From positions 18,137 to 82,136 of the forward strand of contig JARSSH010000043.1 of NCBI GenBank assembly GCA_029624815.1: a DNA stretch of 64,000 nt, in the 5' to 3' direction. A model generated the notes under the pieces. It made no database searches, was not told the DNA's origin, and saw only the letters and a list, made by a program, of their open reading frames with translations. Positions 1 through 9,528 of the stretch are shown here, piece by piece (the first letter of the stretch is position 1; each line of letters starts with the position of its first letter). The DNA is from Candidatus Competibacter sp. (GTDB lineage Bacteria > Pseudomonadota > Gammaproteobacteria > Competibacterales > Competibacteraceae). Position numbers and translations under genes: made by a program.

Positions 1-1958
1 ATGGCCACCACCGCCTTGAGCGGCGAGGGCGCCGGCAGATTGGGCCAGGTTGGGCATTCGAGGGATTGGACTTCGGCGACCCCGCTGGCGTACAGGTTGT
101 TCAGGAAGGTTTCCAGATAGGTCGAGCGCAGCCCGTGGATGTACGCGGTCTGCAAGGGCCGGAGTTCCGGCGATGGATTCGCCAACCGCTTGCCGTCGCC
201 GTTGACCCCGGCGAAGCGCACCACACGCCCGAACATCTGAACGATCAACGCGCCTTCGCCTTGGCCGAGGCGGAGCAGGGTCAGAGAGCAGGCCCGGTAG
301 TTATCCCAGCCTTCGGCAAAGCGGCGGGAGCCGATCAGCAAATTGACGCCGGCGCGATCCTGGTTGAGACCGGCGAACAGGGACGGCGTCAGCGCGTCTT
401 CGGCTACCTGCAAACCAGCCTGTTCCGTGGCTTTTTTCAGGCCGTTGGCGTCGCCGACGTTGACCACGCCGAAGTAATGCACCGTGTCGCCGCGTTGCAG
501 GCCCAGCCCGAGTTCGCCGGGCGCGGCTTTCAGCAGGCGCAGGATGGGTTGGTCGCCGGCCTGCCAGCCGAACACGTCGGCCAGGATGCGCCGGGCGAGC
601 GGTTCGGCGCTCTGGCCGGTCAGGGCGATGCGCACGTCCGGCGGCAGCAGATCCGCGCCGTTGGCGGACATGGCCAGCACTTCCGCGACCCAGGCGGCCC
701 AGTCGGCGGGCCGGCGGAGGATGGCATCGAGAAAGCGCAGCACCTCGACAACGTCGCTGGTCTGCTCGACATCGGCTTTTGCGCCGCTGCCGCCGATCAC
801 CGATAGCCCCAGCAGCACCCAGAGCGGCGCGGCGACGCGTAAACCGGCCGCGCGGATCTGCCGCTGGCTGGCGCTGCCGCGATAACTGGCCACCTGATGC
901 CGGAAAGCGATCAGAGCGGCCGTCAGGGTATGCCGTTGCACCAACGCGCTGACCACGCCGCCGCTGTCCAGGCGGACATGCCAGAAATCCTTGCCGTAGC
1001 GGTCGCCGTGAAAGCGGTCGTAGGCATAGTCGAAGATGATGGATTTGGCGTAGCGGTCGAAGGCGTGTTCGGCTTCCGCGACTTGGCCGAAGGTGGCGGA
1101 GAATTCCAGCAGCAGGCCCCGGCAGCGCGGGTCGGGCGCGTCGATCCCGGCCAGATCGCGTTGCAAGCGTTTCCAGACGCTGGCTTCGGCGCGCTGGCCT
1201 TTGTGTCCCTCGTCCACGAATACCAGGTTCCGCCCGTCTTGAAAGACCTCGGTGGGCACGGTGACGCCTTCGCCCTTTTTGGCGTCGGCCAGCTTGTTGA
1301 TGTCCAGCACGATGACCGTATCGGGCGACAGGTCGCCCAATCGGGCGGCGTCGCCGTCCGTGGGATAGGCGAACACCGGCCATTGCCGCAGGTGGCGGAG
1401 GTGGTCGGCGTGCTGGCGGGTGAGCGGTTCGGACGGGGTGATCAGCAGGATGCGGTCCCATCGCTGGCGCGGTTCCAGCAGGGCCAGCGCGGCATGGAGC
1501 ACATGCGTTTTGCCGGCGGCGGTGGCCATCCAGAAGGCGGCGAATTGCAGGTCGGTTGCGGTGAAAGGCTCCAGTTTTTCGTGTTGGGGCGGATGCTTGG
1601 CGAGCCGGTCGTTCAGTCGGTCGAGCAATGCCGCCGAGTCGCTGGCGCGGGCGTCTTGCCAGTGGGCGAACAGCAGCAGGGCCAGATATTGCGCGTAGCG
1701 CGGCGCGAGCCGGACTTTGATGCAGGCGGCTCGCAGATGGTCGTCCAGCACGGCCAGGCGTTCGCTGTCGCCCCGGCATAGCGAGGCCAAGGCTTCCAGG
1801 TAACGGCCTTCCTCCAGAGCGGCCCGTGCGCCGAGGGTGTCTTCGACCGTGGCGAGTTGGCGCATGGCGGCGAGCAGCGACAAGCCGAGTTCAGCAGCCA
1901 GCGCATCGCGCAGGACGAGCGCGGCCTTGAGGCGGGCGTGGCCAGAAATTTTTATCAT
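1..1958 (-). CDS. res: Type III-like restriction subunit (Res), SF2 helicase, partial
   Basis: The reading frame is open from an ATG at 1958 to the left window edge (652 codons plus two bases, no stop), so the C-terminus is missing. I translated it directly. Visible motifs are a Walker A ATAAGKT at about residues 145-151, a Walker B variant VDEGH at 248-252 (GH where AH or CH is usual), FSATF (motif III) at 286-290, the Res-like IGSRRFAEGWDN at 542-553, and QMFGRVVR (motif VI) at 574-581. This is the ATP-dependent translocation engine of type III restriction enzymes, which cut DNA in complex with the Mod subunit. The endonuclease domain would lie beyond the window. The start is one base after the stop of the toxin gene, so the genes are co-transcribed with mod. 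The family call is firm; specificity cannot be read. Confidence 0.85.
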   Translation of the reverse strand, partial: MIKISGHARLKAALVLRDALAAELGLSLLAAMRQLATVEDTLGARAALEEGRYLEALASLCRGDSERLAVLDDHLRAACIKVRLAPRYAQYLALLLFAHWQDARASDSAALLDRLNDRLAKHPPQHEKLEPFTATDLQFAAFWMATAAGKTHVLHAALALLEPRQRWDRILLITPSEPLTRQHADHLRHLRQWPVFAYPTDGDAARLGDLSPDTVIVLDINKLADAKKGEGVTVPTEVFQDGRNLVFVDEGHKGQRAEASVWKRLQRDLAGIDAPDPRCRGLLLEFSATFGQVAEAEHAFDRYAKSIIFDYAYDRFHGDRYGKDFWHVRLDSGGVVSALVQRHTLTAALIAFRHQVASYRGSASQRQIRAAGLRVAAPLWVLLGLSVIGGSGAKADVEQTSDVVEVLRFLDAILRRPADWAAWVAEVLAMSANGADLLPPDVRIALTGQSAEPLARRILADVFGWQAGDQPILRLLKAAPGELGLGLQRGDTVHYFGVVNVGDANGLKKATEQAGLQVAEDALTPSLFAGLNQDRAGVNLLIGSRRFAEGWDNYRACSLTLLRLGQGEGALIVQMFGRVVRFAGVNGDGKRLANPSPELRPLQTAYIHGLRSTYLETFLNNLYASGVAEVQSLECPTWPNLPAPSPLKAVVA

Positions 1959-1959
1959 T

Positions 1960-2424
1960 TCACCCCAGTTGCGCCCAAAGGTCTCTCAGTACATGCGACG
2001 ACAAGTAGAGACCATGGTGATCGATGAGCTCCTGGAGCTTGGTTCTGACAGTTGCTTTATCCATCAGTCCCTTGGCGTTCGCCAGCAATAACAGCCCCGC
2101 CGTGCCGATAGGGAGCAGTCCCAACTGTTTAGCCTTGTTACGCGCCAGCAGATCGTCCAGCGCAACGTAGGAGATCCGATGCTCCCGCGCCAGTACCATG
2201 ACCTCCAGTTCGCCTGCATGAAGCCGCCCCACGGCGCCTTTGACATAGGCCGCGCCTTCCGGCGTGAGCGTAGCCGGCTGGATAAAAGAGGGGAGTCTGA
2301 GATTATGGATCTCGGCAATGACCGCCGGGGGAACCAGAATCTCTACAAAGCAGCCGGAAAGCAGAGACAAGGCATCCACCTTGTTCAGAAAAATGAGCGG
2401 ACTGGCATTGATCACCAATTTCAT
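1960..2424 (-). CDS. DUF3368 PIN-like toxin of a TA pair
   Basis: A 154-residue protein starting MKLVINASPLIFLNKV. The ATG overlaps the antitoxin stop as ATGA, which is why I prefer it to an ATG 18 bases upstream. The N-terminal NASPLI, a central GELEVMVLAREH and DDLLARNKAKQLGL fit the DUF3368 family, PIN-related predicted ribonucleases; the acidic residues in these segments are the likely metal ligands. Members usually follow a UPF0175 gene, as here. Inferred role: toxin held in check by the upstream-encoded protein. The gene lies between mod and res, so it is part of the restriction-modification transcription unit. Activity is inferred from family and neighbour only. Confidence 0.8.
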   Translation of the reverse strand: MKLVINASPLIFLNKVDALSLLSGCFVEILVPPAVIAEIHNLRLPSFIQPATLTPEGAAYVKGAVGRLHAGELEVMVLAREHRISYVALDDLLARNKAKQLGLLPIGTAGLLLLANAKGLMDKATVRTKLQELIDHHGLYLSSHVLRDLWAQLG

Positions 2425-2681
2425 GGCGCGTGATTTGCCCATTTCCGAGCTGTGGCGAGATCTTCCAATACGGCTTCATCTTCCAGCCGCAGGCCGTGCC
2501 CGAAGTGTTCCCGAAGCCGGTAGTGAAATTCTTCAAAATCCAAACCGGCCAACGCGGCGGCGGCGGCGAAACTGACCTTGTGGGAATGATAGAGGCTGGC
2601 GGCAAGGAAAAAATCGCCGGCATCGACACCTAGCGGTTGCAGGATGTCGGTAAATTCAGGTTTAAGCTGGATGGCGTTCAT
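2421..2681 (-). CDS. UPF0175 family antitoxin
   Basis: An 86-residue protein. The ATG at 2681 is preceded by GGAG at good spacing; a TTG 18 bases upstream overlaps the mod stop and is less likely. The segment LYHSHKVSFAAAAALAGLD followed by FHYRLREHF matches the UPF0175 pattern, a short helix-turn-helix-like fold in which an 'LY...KVS...AA..AG' stretch is conserved. UPF0175 proteins are the presumed antitoxin partners of DUF3368 toxins and may autoregulate. The gene begins 14 bases after the mod stop and overlaps the toxin by four bases, which supports translational coupling. Confidence 0.8.
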   Translation of the reverse strand: MNAIQLKPEFTDILQPLGVDAGDFFLAASLYHSHKVSFAAAAALAGLDFEEFHYRLREHFGHGLRLEDEAVLEDLATARKWANHAP

Positions 2682-2695
2682 GGTCGTATCTCCGT

Positions 2696-5600
2696 TCAAA
2701 ATGGCCCAAACTGCCCGGCAAAGACCGCTTCGATGCTTTCGAACCGTTCGCAGCCTTCAAACGTCAATGCCGCCGGGTCGTTGGTGAATATCCGGTCGGC
2801 GGAATGGGCGGCGAGTTGGGCTTGCAGCCAGGCGACCGCTTCGGGGTGGGCGCAGTCGCGGAAAAACACGGCGACCGTTTGTTCGCGCCGGTCGTGGCCG
2901 AGAATGACCGCGCCGGGCGGTTCGCGGTATAGGCGTGTGACATCGAGACCGAGTAGGTAGATCAGGCTTTCCACCAGATCGACCGGTTGCGACGGCGCTT
3001 CGCCGCCGCCCGCGACTCGTTTCAGGGTGTAGCCGAAGGGAGAGGCGAACCATTCGACCGCGCAGTAAAGAGCTTGGCTTTCCCGATGCAATCGGTAGCG
3101 CAGACTGAAAGCCGGGCCGTCGAAGTCGAAGTCGGCGGATTGGCCGGTTTCCGGTTCGATGGCGAGGTTGGCCAGGGTGTCGTCGTATTGTTCCAGGGTT
3201 TGAACGCGCAGGAACAGGCCGGGGCCGTCTGTTTTGCCGTTTTCCTTCCATTCCGGCGACCAGGCCGCTCGTTTCAGGCGCGGCAGGAGCAACGTATCGA
3301 AGTAGGCGTTGCATTCCACCAACAGGAACTTACGCTGACCGTCGTCGGCATGGTTCTGGGCGATGACCGCATGACCCGTCGTGCCGGAACCCGCGAAAAA
3401 ATCCAGTACCCATTCATCCGCGCTGATTGCTTCGGTCGATAAGGAAAGTACGCGACGAATCAAGGCCGTGGGCTTGGGTGTTTGAAATACCGATTCGTTT
3501 TCGGCCAAGGGCGTATAGGCCAGCAGTTCCTTCTTGGCGTCCTGGGTATGACCGACTTCCTGATAGAGCCATATGGTTTGCGGTACTCGCCCCTGTTTGA
3601 CTTCACTCAGGAAGCGTTTAATTGCAGGAATGTTGTCCCGGTTCTCGCCCCACCAGATGCGGCCGTCGCGGTCAAGCTCCTCAAACTTGGTTTTGGATAC
3701 CCGCCAGTACGTGCCCGGCGGCGGTCCGGGAATTAGCCGTCCGGAGGGACAGGTGATTGGATAGCGGCCTTGACTGTAGGGATTACGAGCGGAGAGATCG
3801 CCTGGTTTCCAAGGGCCACGCGGGTCGTTGTCTGGACTGCCATAGCGCGCTTCCATTTCGGCTGTGCGGGGTAACAGTTCTGGAAGCCAGCGTTCCGCGT
3901 TGCGCGCGTAGACCAGCAGATAATCGTGATCTTCGGAAAAGTGTTTGGCCGAATTTTTGGGCGAATAAATCTTTTGCCAGATGACCGTGGCTATGAAATT
4001 GGCCGAACCGTACAGCCGATCCGCCAGTAGCCGAAACGCTGGTTGTTCATGGTCATCCAGGGAAACGAATAACGCCGCCTGCTGATCCATCAAGCTCTTG
4101 GCGATGGACAGGCGTTCGTCGATCATCGCCAGCCATGAAGCATGTTGATAAGCGTCTTTGTAGGGAAAACCATCACCGCCGGTATTGTACGGCGGGTCAA
4201 TATAGATGCACTTCACCCGCTCGCGGTATTTGGCCCGGAGCAGATGCAGCGCCTGCCAGTTATCGGAATGCAGCGCCAATCCATCGAGCGCCTCGTCCAA
4301 CGGTCGTTCGCGCGTGACCGCTTCCAGCAGCGCCCATTTGAATTCCTCGTCGAAATGGCCGGTATCCACCGGCAGGGGCAGGTAGCGGTGCGTGGCTTCG
4401 GTAATCAGATCGCCGCTTTTCTCCATCCGGCAGGCGGCGGCATCGGCAAAATCGCCCAAGCCCAGCGTTCGCCACTCCTCGCGCTGACGCCGCACGATTG
4501 GTTCAAGACGCGCCTCCAGCCATTGCCGCCCGGCCAGCCGGTCGATGCGGTCCAGCGTGATGACGTAGCGGGTTGAGAACACCAGCTTTTTCTTTTCCCA
4601 TAGGGTCTTCTGGAAATCGGCCAGCGCCGCCAAAAAGGCGATGATTTGTTGTCCCACTTCCCGCACGATGCGCGCAACCCGCAACACCCGTTGCGGCAAA
4701 TCGCCGCCAGCCAGCAATTGATCGGCGTCCAGCATCTCGGTCTTGATGAAAATATCCAGATCTTCGCGCAACACCGGCCCGAGCCGTTGGTGAATGAAAA
4801 AATCGTTCTGATTGCGAGCAATGAACTGGTTGAGCCAGCGCCGGATTTCCGTACCGTCGCCGCCGCATTCTCGCTGTACTGCGTTGACGATCTCGTCTTT
4901 ATGCCGCTCGCTGCGGGCGCCCTTGAGATACTTCAGGCAAACGCGCGTTTCTTTCCTCACCCCTGGCTGTGGCTGTTCAGTTCCCCCCTTTGCAAAAGGG
5001 GGGCTAGGGGGGATTTCGCCGGACGAACAGACCGAAGCCAACTCGTAATGCGCCTTGTCGTTCGGTTTCAGCGCCGCCCGCGTCGCGGCCAAGGTCTCCG
5101 GCTCCACCGTGAACAGCAACCGCTGGCCTTGCGCCAGCCTGACCGGAAAATCGGTGAAGACATCGCCCGACTTGATGTAATACATCCCCTCGGTGGCCCA
5201 ATGAAACTCGGTATCCTCGCCGGTCGAGCGCAGATAGCGGCTACCCTCCCGCCCGTAGCGCCGGGCCACGATGAAATCGCCGTCCTGATAATGGCGCGAG
5301 AAAAACTGATACAGGCGGTTGAAGACTTCGCTACGATCCAGCGCGGCGGTGGACGCCGCTGTCTTGCGTTCCAGAATGGCGCGGTATTCGTTGACCAGTT
5401 CCATCGTTGCCGGAACCATTTCCAGCGCCGCCAAGCGCTGATCCCGTTCCACCGCGTTCGCGCCGGGTTTGAGGCCCAACTGTTTTTCCAGCGCCGCGAG
5501 CCGGTGTCGATCCTCGGCGGCGGTCTCGGCCTCCGCTTCCCGGAACGCCTCCGCCAGCAAGACCGACAGCCGCCCACCCTTGAGCGCTTTCCAGCCGTGC

Positions 5601-5752
5601 TCGGCGACGATCTCGCCCAGAAATGCCCGCACTTCGCGGTTATGGCGGCGGATCACCCGGTACCAGCCAAAATCCAGCGCCTCTGCTTCGTCCGTTTGGA
5701 ACAACTCGGCCATCAGCTCGATGAATCGGGTTTCGGCTTGCGGTTGGGACAT
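2696..5752 (-). CDS. mod: Type III-like adenine-specific DNA methyltransferase (Mod)
   Basis: A 1018-residue protein. DPPYNTGG at residues 519-526 (catalytic motif IV) precedes DFFAGSGTTGHA at 784-795 (SAM-binding motif I). That order is typical of beta-class N6-adenine methyltransferases and type III Mod subunits. The N-terminal 480 residues carry no motif I recognise and make the protein longer than the usual 550-700-residue Mod. Mod would supply target recognition and protect host DNA, and would partner the Res subunit encoded downstream. Residues about 244-265 are encoded by a palindromic repeat plus a short flank (see the repeat at 4981-5017), inserted without breaking the frame. Divergent from diaA, with a 105-bp gap. 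Confidence 0.85.
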   Translation of the reverse strand: MSQPQAETRFIELMAELFQTDEAEALDFGWYRVIRRHNREVRAFLGEIVAEHGWKALKGGRLSVLLAEAFREAEAETAAEDRHRLAALEKQLGLKPGANAVERDQRLAALEMVPATMELVNEYRAILERKTAASTAALDRSEVFNRLYQFFSRHYQDGDFIVARRYGREGSRYLRSTGEDTEFHWATEGMYYIKSGDVFTDFPVRLAQGQRLLFTVEPETLAATRAALKPNDKAHYELASVCSSGEIPPSPPFAKGGTEQPQPGVRKETRVCLKYLKGARSERHKDEIVNAVQRECGGDGTEIRRWLNQFIARNQNDFFIHQRLGPVLREDLDIFIKTEMLDADQLLAGGDLPQRVLRVARIVREVGQQIIAFLAALADFQKTLWEKKKLVFSTRYVITLDRIDRLAGRQWLEARLEPIVRRQREEWRTLGLGDFADAAACRMEKSGDLITEATHRYLPLPVDTGHFDEEFKWALLEAVTRERPLDEALDGLALHSDNWQALHLLRAKYRERVKCIYIDPPYNTGGDGFPYKDAYQHASWLAMIDERLSIAKSLMDQQAALFVSLDDHEQPAFRLLADRLYGSANFIATVIWQKIYSPKNSAKHFSEDHDYLLVYARNAERWLPELLPRTAEMEARYGSPDNDPRGPWKPGDLSARNPYSQGRYPITCPSGRLIPGPPPGTYWRVSKTKFEELDRDGRIWWGENRDNIPAIKRFLSEVKQGRVPQTIWLYQEVGHTQDAKKELLAYTPLAENESVFQTPKPTALIRRVLSLSTEAISADEWVLDFFAGSGTTGHAVIAQNHADDGQRKFLLVECNAYFDTLLLPRLKRAAWSPEWKENGKTDGPGLFLRVQTLEQYDDTLANLAIEPETGQSADFDFDGPAFSLRYRLHRESQALYCAVEWFASPFGYTLKRVAGGGEAPSQPVDLVESLIYLLGLDVTRLYREPPGAVILGHDRREQTVAVFFRDCAHPEAVAWLQAQLAAHSADRIFTNDPAALTFEGCERFESIEAVFAGQFGPF
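4981..5017. repeat. Short palindromic repeat inserted in frame in mod
   Basis: CCCCCCTTT (4983-4991) and AAAGGGGGG (4995-5003) form a perfect 9-bp stem with a GCA loop, followed by CTA, a second run of six G and ATTTC. On the mod strand it reads IPPSPPFAKGG, a peptide signature I associate with a small dispersed repeat found in many bacterial genomes. It sits in the N-terminal extension of Mod, away from the catalytic motifs. I see no second perfect copy in this window. Confidence 0.7.
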
Positions 5753-5809
5753 CTTTTTGAGTACCTTGAGGGTGCGCTATTCAAATCGTCATGGTCACCG
5801 AAAGAATAG

Positions 5810-7032
<1,223 letters not shown>

Positions 7033-7034
7033 CG

Positions 7035-7439
7035 CTATTTCACGATCTTCAGCACCGGCCTGCGCTCGCCGCGGGCGGCCGGCTTGTCCGGCGGCGCGTC
7101 GTCGGGCGGCGATGGCGGTTCATCGTGACCCGTCTCTTCGCCAAAAACCATGCCTTGGCCGTTCTCGCGGGCGTAGATGGCCAGTACGGCGGCGATGGGG
7201 ATGTAGACCGCGCGGGCGACGCCGCCAAAACGGGCGTTGAATTCGATCTGTTCGTTGCCCAGGCGCAGGTCGCGCACGGCGATCGAATGGACGTTGAGCA
7301 CGATCTGCCCATCGCGCACATGCTGTTTGGGAACCTCCACGCCGGGCAATTCCGCATTGACCAGGATGTGCGGCGTCAAGCCGTTGTCTTCGATCCACTC
7401 GTAAAGGGCGCGGATCAGATAGGGCCGGGTTGAAGTCAT
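7035..7439 (-). CDS. sspB: ClpXP adaptor SspB
   Basis: A 134-residue protein. The N-terminal half (RPYLIRALYEWIEDNGLTPH, then LNVHSIAVRDL and FNARFGG) is the SspB substrate-binding fold, which tethers ssrA-tagged proteins to ClpX. The Pro/Asp-rich linker ends in the short basic/hydrophobic tail RPVLKIVK that docks on ClpX. The chosen ATG at 7439 matches the family start; an upstream start would add 14 atypical residues. In most relatives sspB follows sspA after the bc1 genes; here the 116-bp gap to petC contains no sspA. Confidence 0.9.
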   Translation of the reverse strand: MTSTRPYLIRALYEWIEDNGLTPHILVNAELPGVEVPKQHVRDGQIVLNVHSIAVRDLRLGNEQIEFNARFGGVARAVYIPIAAVLAIYARENGQGMVFGEETGHDEPPSPPDDAPPDKPAARGERRPVLKIVK

Positions 7440-7555
7440 GACGGAACCGGTCGGCGGATGGGGGAGCGACAACCTTCCCAACGGTGCTTGGGGGAGGCAT
7501 GAAAAGGAGCGATGCCCCGGCGGAGAGCGGCCAATGCCCTCCGCCGGCGGCGTCG

Positions 7556-8299
7556 TCAGTGCACGTCCTTCCAGTATTCTTTCTTAAGCAGATAGAACAC
7601 CACGAAGGCCAACGCCAGGAACAGGATCACCCAAACCCCGATCCGCTGGCGCTCCAGCTTGATCGGTTCGCCGACGTAGGACAGGAAGTTGACCAGATCC
7701 GCCATCGATTCCTTGAACTGCGGCGGGCTCATGCTGCCGGGCTGGGTCAGTTCGAAACCCTGGATGGTTTTGACTTCATGGCCCTCGGCGTCCTTGTGCA
7801 CCGCGTAGACCGGCTTCTGCATCCCCTGCAGATCCCACAGCACATGCGGCATCCCGGCGTTCGGGAAGGCGGCGTTGTTCACACCGAACGGCCGGCTGGG
7901 GTCTTCGTAGAAGGTCAGCAGGTAGGTGTACAGGTAATCGTCGCCGCGCGAGCGGGCGATCAGGGTCAGATCGGGCGGCACCACGCCGAACCAGTCCTTG
8001 GCTTCGCTCTTGACCATCGCGTTTTTCATCGTTTCACCGACCTTGGCGTCGGTGAAGATCAGGTTCTCCTTGACCTGTTCGTCGGTCAGACCGATGTCGC
8101 GGGCCATGCGGTTGTAGCGCTGGTGCTCCAGCGAGTGGCAGCCCATGCAGTAATTGACGAACAGCTTGGCGCCGCGTTGCAGCGATGCTTTGTTGTGGGA
8201 GTCGATCGGCGCCGTCAGCAGGGGATACCCTTCGCCGCCGGACGCCGCGCTCAGGGCCGGCAGCGCCAGAAATGCCAGTGAGAGAATGATTTTTTTCAT
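7556..8299 (-). CDS. petC: Cytochrome c1 of the bc1 complex
   Basis: A 247-residue protein with an N-terminal Sec signal (about 1-19), the heme c motif CMGCH at 51-55, NAGMPHVLW with the probable axial methionine, and a C-terminal membrane anchor ending LLKKEYWKDVH. It passes electrons from the Rieske protein to soluble or membrane c-type cytochromes on the periplasmic side. Start and petB stop overlap by four bases. Last gene of the petABC operon. Confidence 0.95.
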   Translation of the reverse strand: MKKIILSLAFLALPALSAASGGEGYPLLTAPIDSHNKASLQRGAKLFVNYCMGCHSLEHQRYNRMARDIGLTDEQVKENLIFTDAKVGETMKNAMVKSEAKDWFGVVPPDLTLIARSRGDDYLYTYLLTFYEDPSRPFGVNNAAFPNAGMPHVLWDLQGMQKPVYAVHKDAEGHEVKTIQGFELTQPGSMSPPQFKESMADLVNFLSYVGEPIKLERQRIGVWVILFLALAFVVFYLLKKEYWKDVH

Positions 8300-9528
8300 T
8301 GTTCGGTCACCCTTTCCGGTACGGGCTTGGTCTTTTCGAACGCCGGCAGGAACGGCAGCACGAAGAAGAAGGCGAAGTAGATCACGGTGCAGGTCTGCGC
8401 CAGCGTGGTGCGGCCCGGACTCGGCGGCAGGGCGCCCAGATAACCCAGAATCAGGAACGACACCGCGAACGCGGTGAGCGCCAGCTTGAACGAAAACCCG
8501 CGGTAGCGGATGGATTTCACCGGGCTACGGTCCAGCCAGGGCAGGAAGAACAGAATGACGATGGCGCCGATCATGGTGATCACGCCGCCTAGCTTGTCCG
8601 GCACCGCGCGCAACATGGCGTAGAACGGCGTGAAGTACCACACCGGCGCGATGTGCGGCGGCGTCTTCAGCGGGTCGGCGGGATCGAAGTTGGGGTGTTC
8701 GAGGAAGTAGCCGCCCATCTCGGGCATGAAGAAGATCACCACCGAGAAGAAGATCAGGAACACCACCACGCCGACCAGATCCTTAACGGTGTAGTACGGA
8801 TGGAAGGGGATGCCGTCCAGCGGGATGCCGTCCGCGCCTTTCACCTTCTTGATTTCGACCCCGTCGGGGTTGTTGGAGCCGACTTCGTGCAGGGCGAGAA
8901 TGTGAGCGACCACCAACCCCAGCAGCACCAGCGGCAGGGCGATGACGTGCAGCGAGAAGAAGCGGTTCAGGGTGGCGTCGGACACCACGTAGTCGCCGCG
9001 AATCCACAGCGACAGATCCTGGCCGATGCCGGGGATGGCGCTGAACAGCGAGATGATGACCTGCGCGCCCCAGTAGGACATCTGGCCCCAGGGCAGCAGG
9101 TAGCCCATGAACGCCTCGGCCATCAGGGCGAGGAAAATCAGCACGCCGAAGATCCAGATCAACTCGCGCGGCTTTTTGTAGGAGCCGTAGATCAGGGCGC
9201 GGAACATGTGCAGGTAGACGACGACGAAGAAGGCCGAGGCGCCGGTGGAATGCATGTAGCGGATCAGCCAGCCCCAGTCCACGTCGCGCATGATGTATTC
9301 GACCGAGGCGAAGGCGTCGGCGGCGGACGGTTTGTAGCTCATGGTCAGCCAGATGCCGGTCAGGATCTGGTTGACCAGCACCAGCAACGCCAACGAGCCG
9401 AAGAAGTACCAGATATTGAAGTTCTTCGGCGCGTAGTATTCGGTCAGGTGCTCGCGGATCGACTTGGTGAGCGGAAACCGTTCGTCGATCCAGCCGAGCA
9501 GACCGGTCGTGCCTTGTGTGTTCGCCAT
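8296..9528 (-). CDS. petB: Cytochrome b of the bc1 complex
   Basis: A 410-residue membrane protein fused in one chain (both the heme-binding four-helix part and the C-terminal Qo part). It shows IRYMHSTGASAFFVVVYLHM and HVIALPLVLLGLVVAHILAL around the b-heme histidines. The Qo-site motif reads PVWYFTPFYAMLRAVP, so the acidic residue of PEWY is replaced by valine, a variant I recall from other beta/gammaproteobacteria. Start overlaps the petA stop by one base (TAATG). Confidence 0.95.
   Translation of the reverse strand: MANTQGTTGLLGWIDERFPLTKSIREHLTEYYAPKNFNIWYFFGSLALLVLVNQILTGIWLTMSYKPSAADAFASVEYIMRDVDWGWLIRYMHSTGASAFFVVVYLHMFRALIYGSYKKPRELIWIFGVLIFLALMAEAFMGYLLPWGQMSYWGAQVIISLFSAIPGIGQDLSLWIRGDYVVSDATLNRFFSLHVIALPLVLLGLVVAHILALHEVGSNNPDGVEIKKVKGADGIPLDGIPFHPYYTVKDLVGVVVFLIFFSVVIFFMPEMGGYFLEHPNFDPADPLKTPPHIAPVWYFTPFYAMLRAVPDKLGGVITMIGAIVILFFLPWLDRSPVKSIRYRGFSFKLALTAFAVSFLILGYLGALPPSPGRTTLAQTCTVIYFAFFFVLPFLPAFEKTKPVPERVTEQ

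Noticed and set aside
66..1781. Long plus-strand and Arg-rich minus-strand open frames across the first 1.8 kb
   Set aside because: They are shadows of the res gene; only the minus frame from 1958 shows helicase motifs in the right order.
4646..5809. 387-codon plus-strand open frame antisense to mod
   Set aside because: No motif and Arg/His/Gln-rich composition; Mod motifs lie on the opposite strand.
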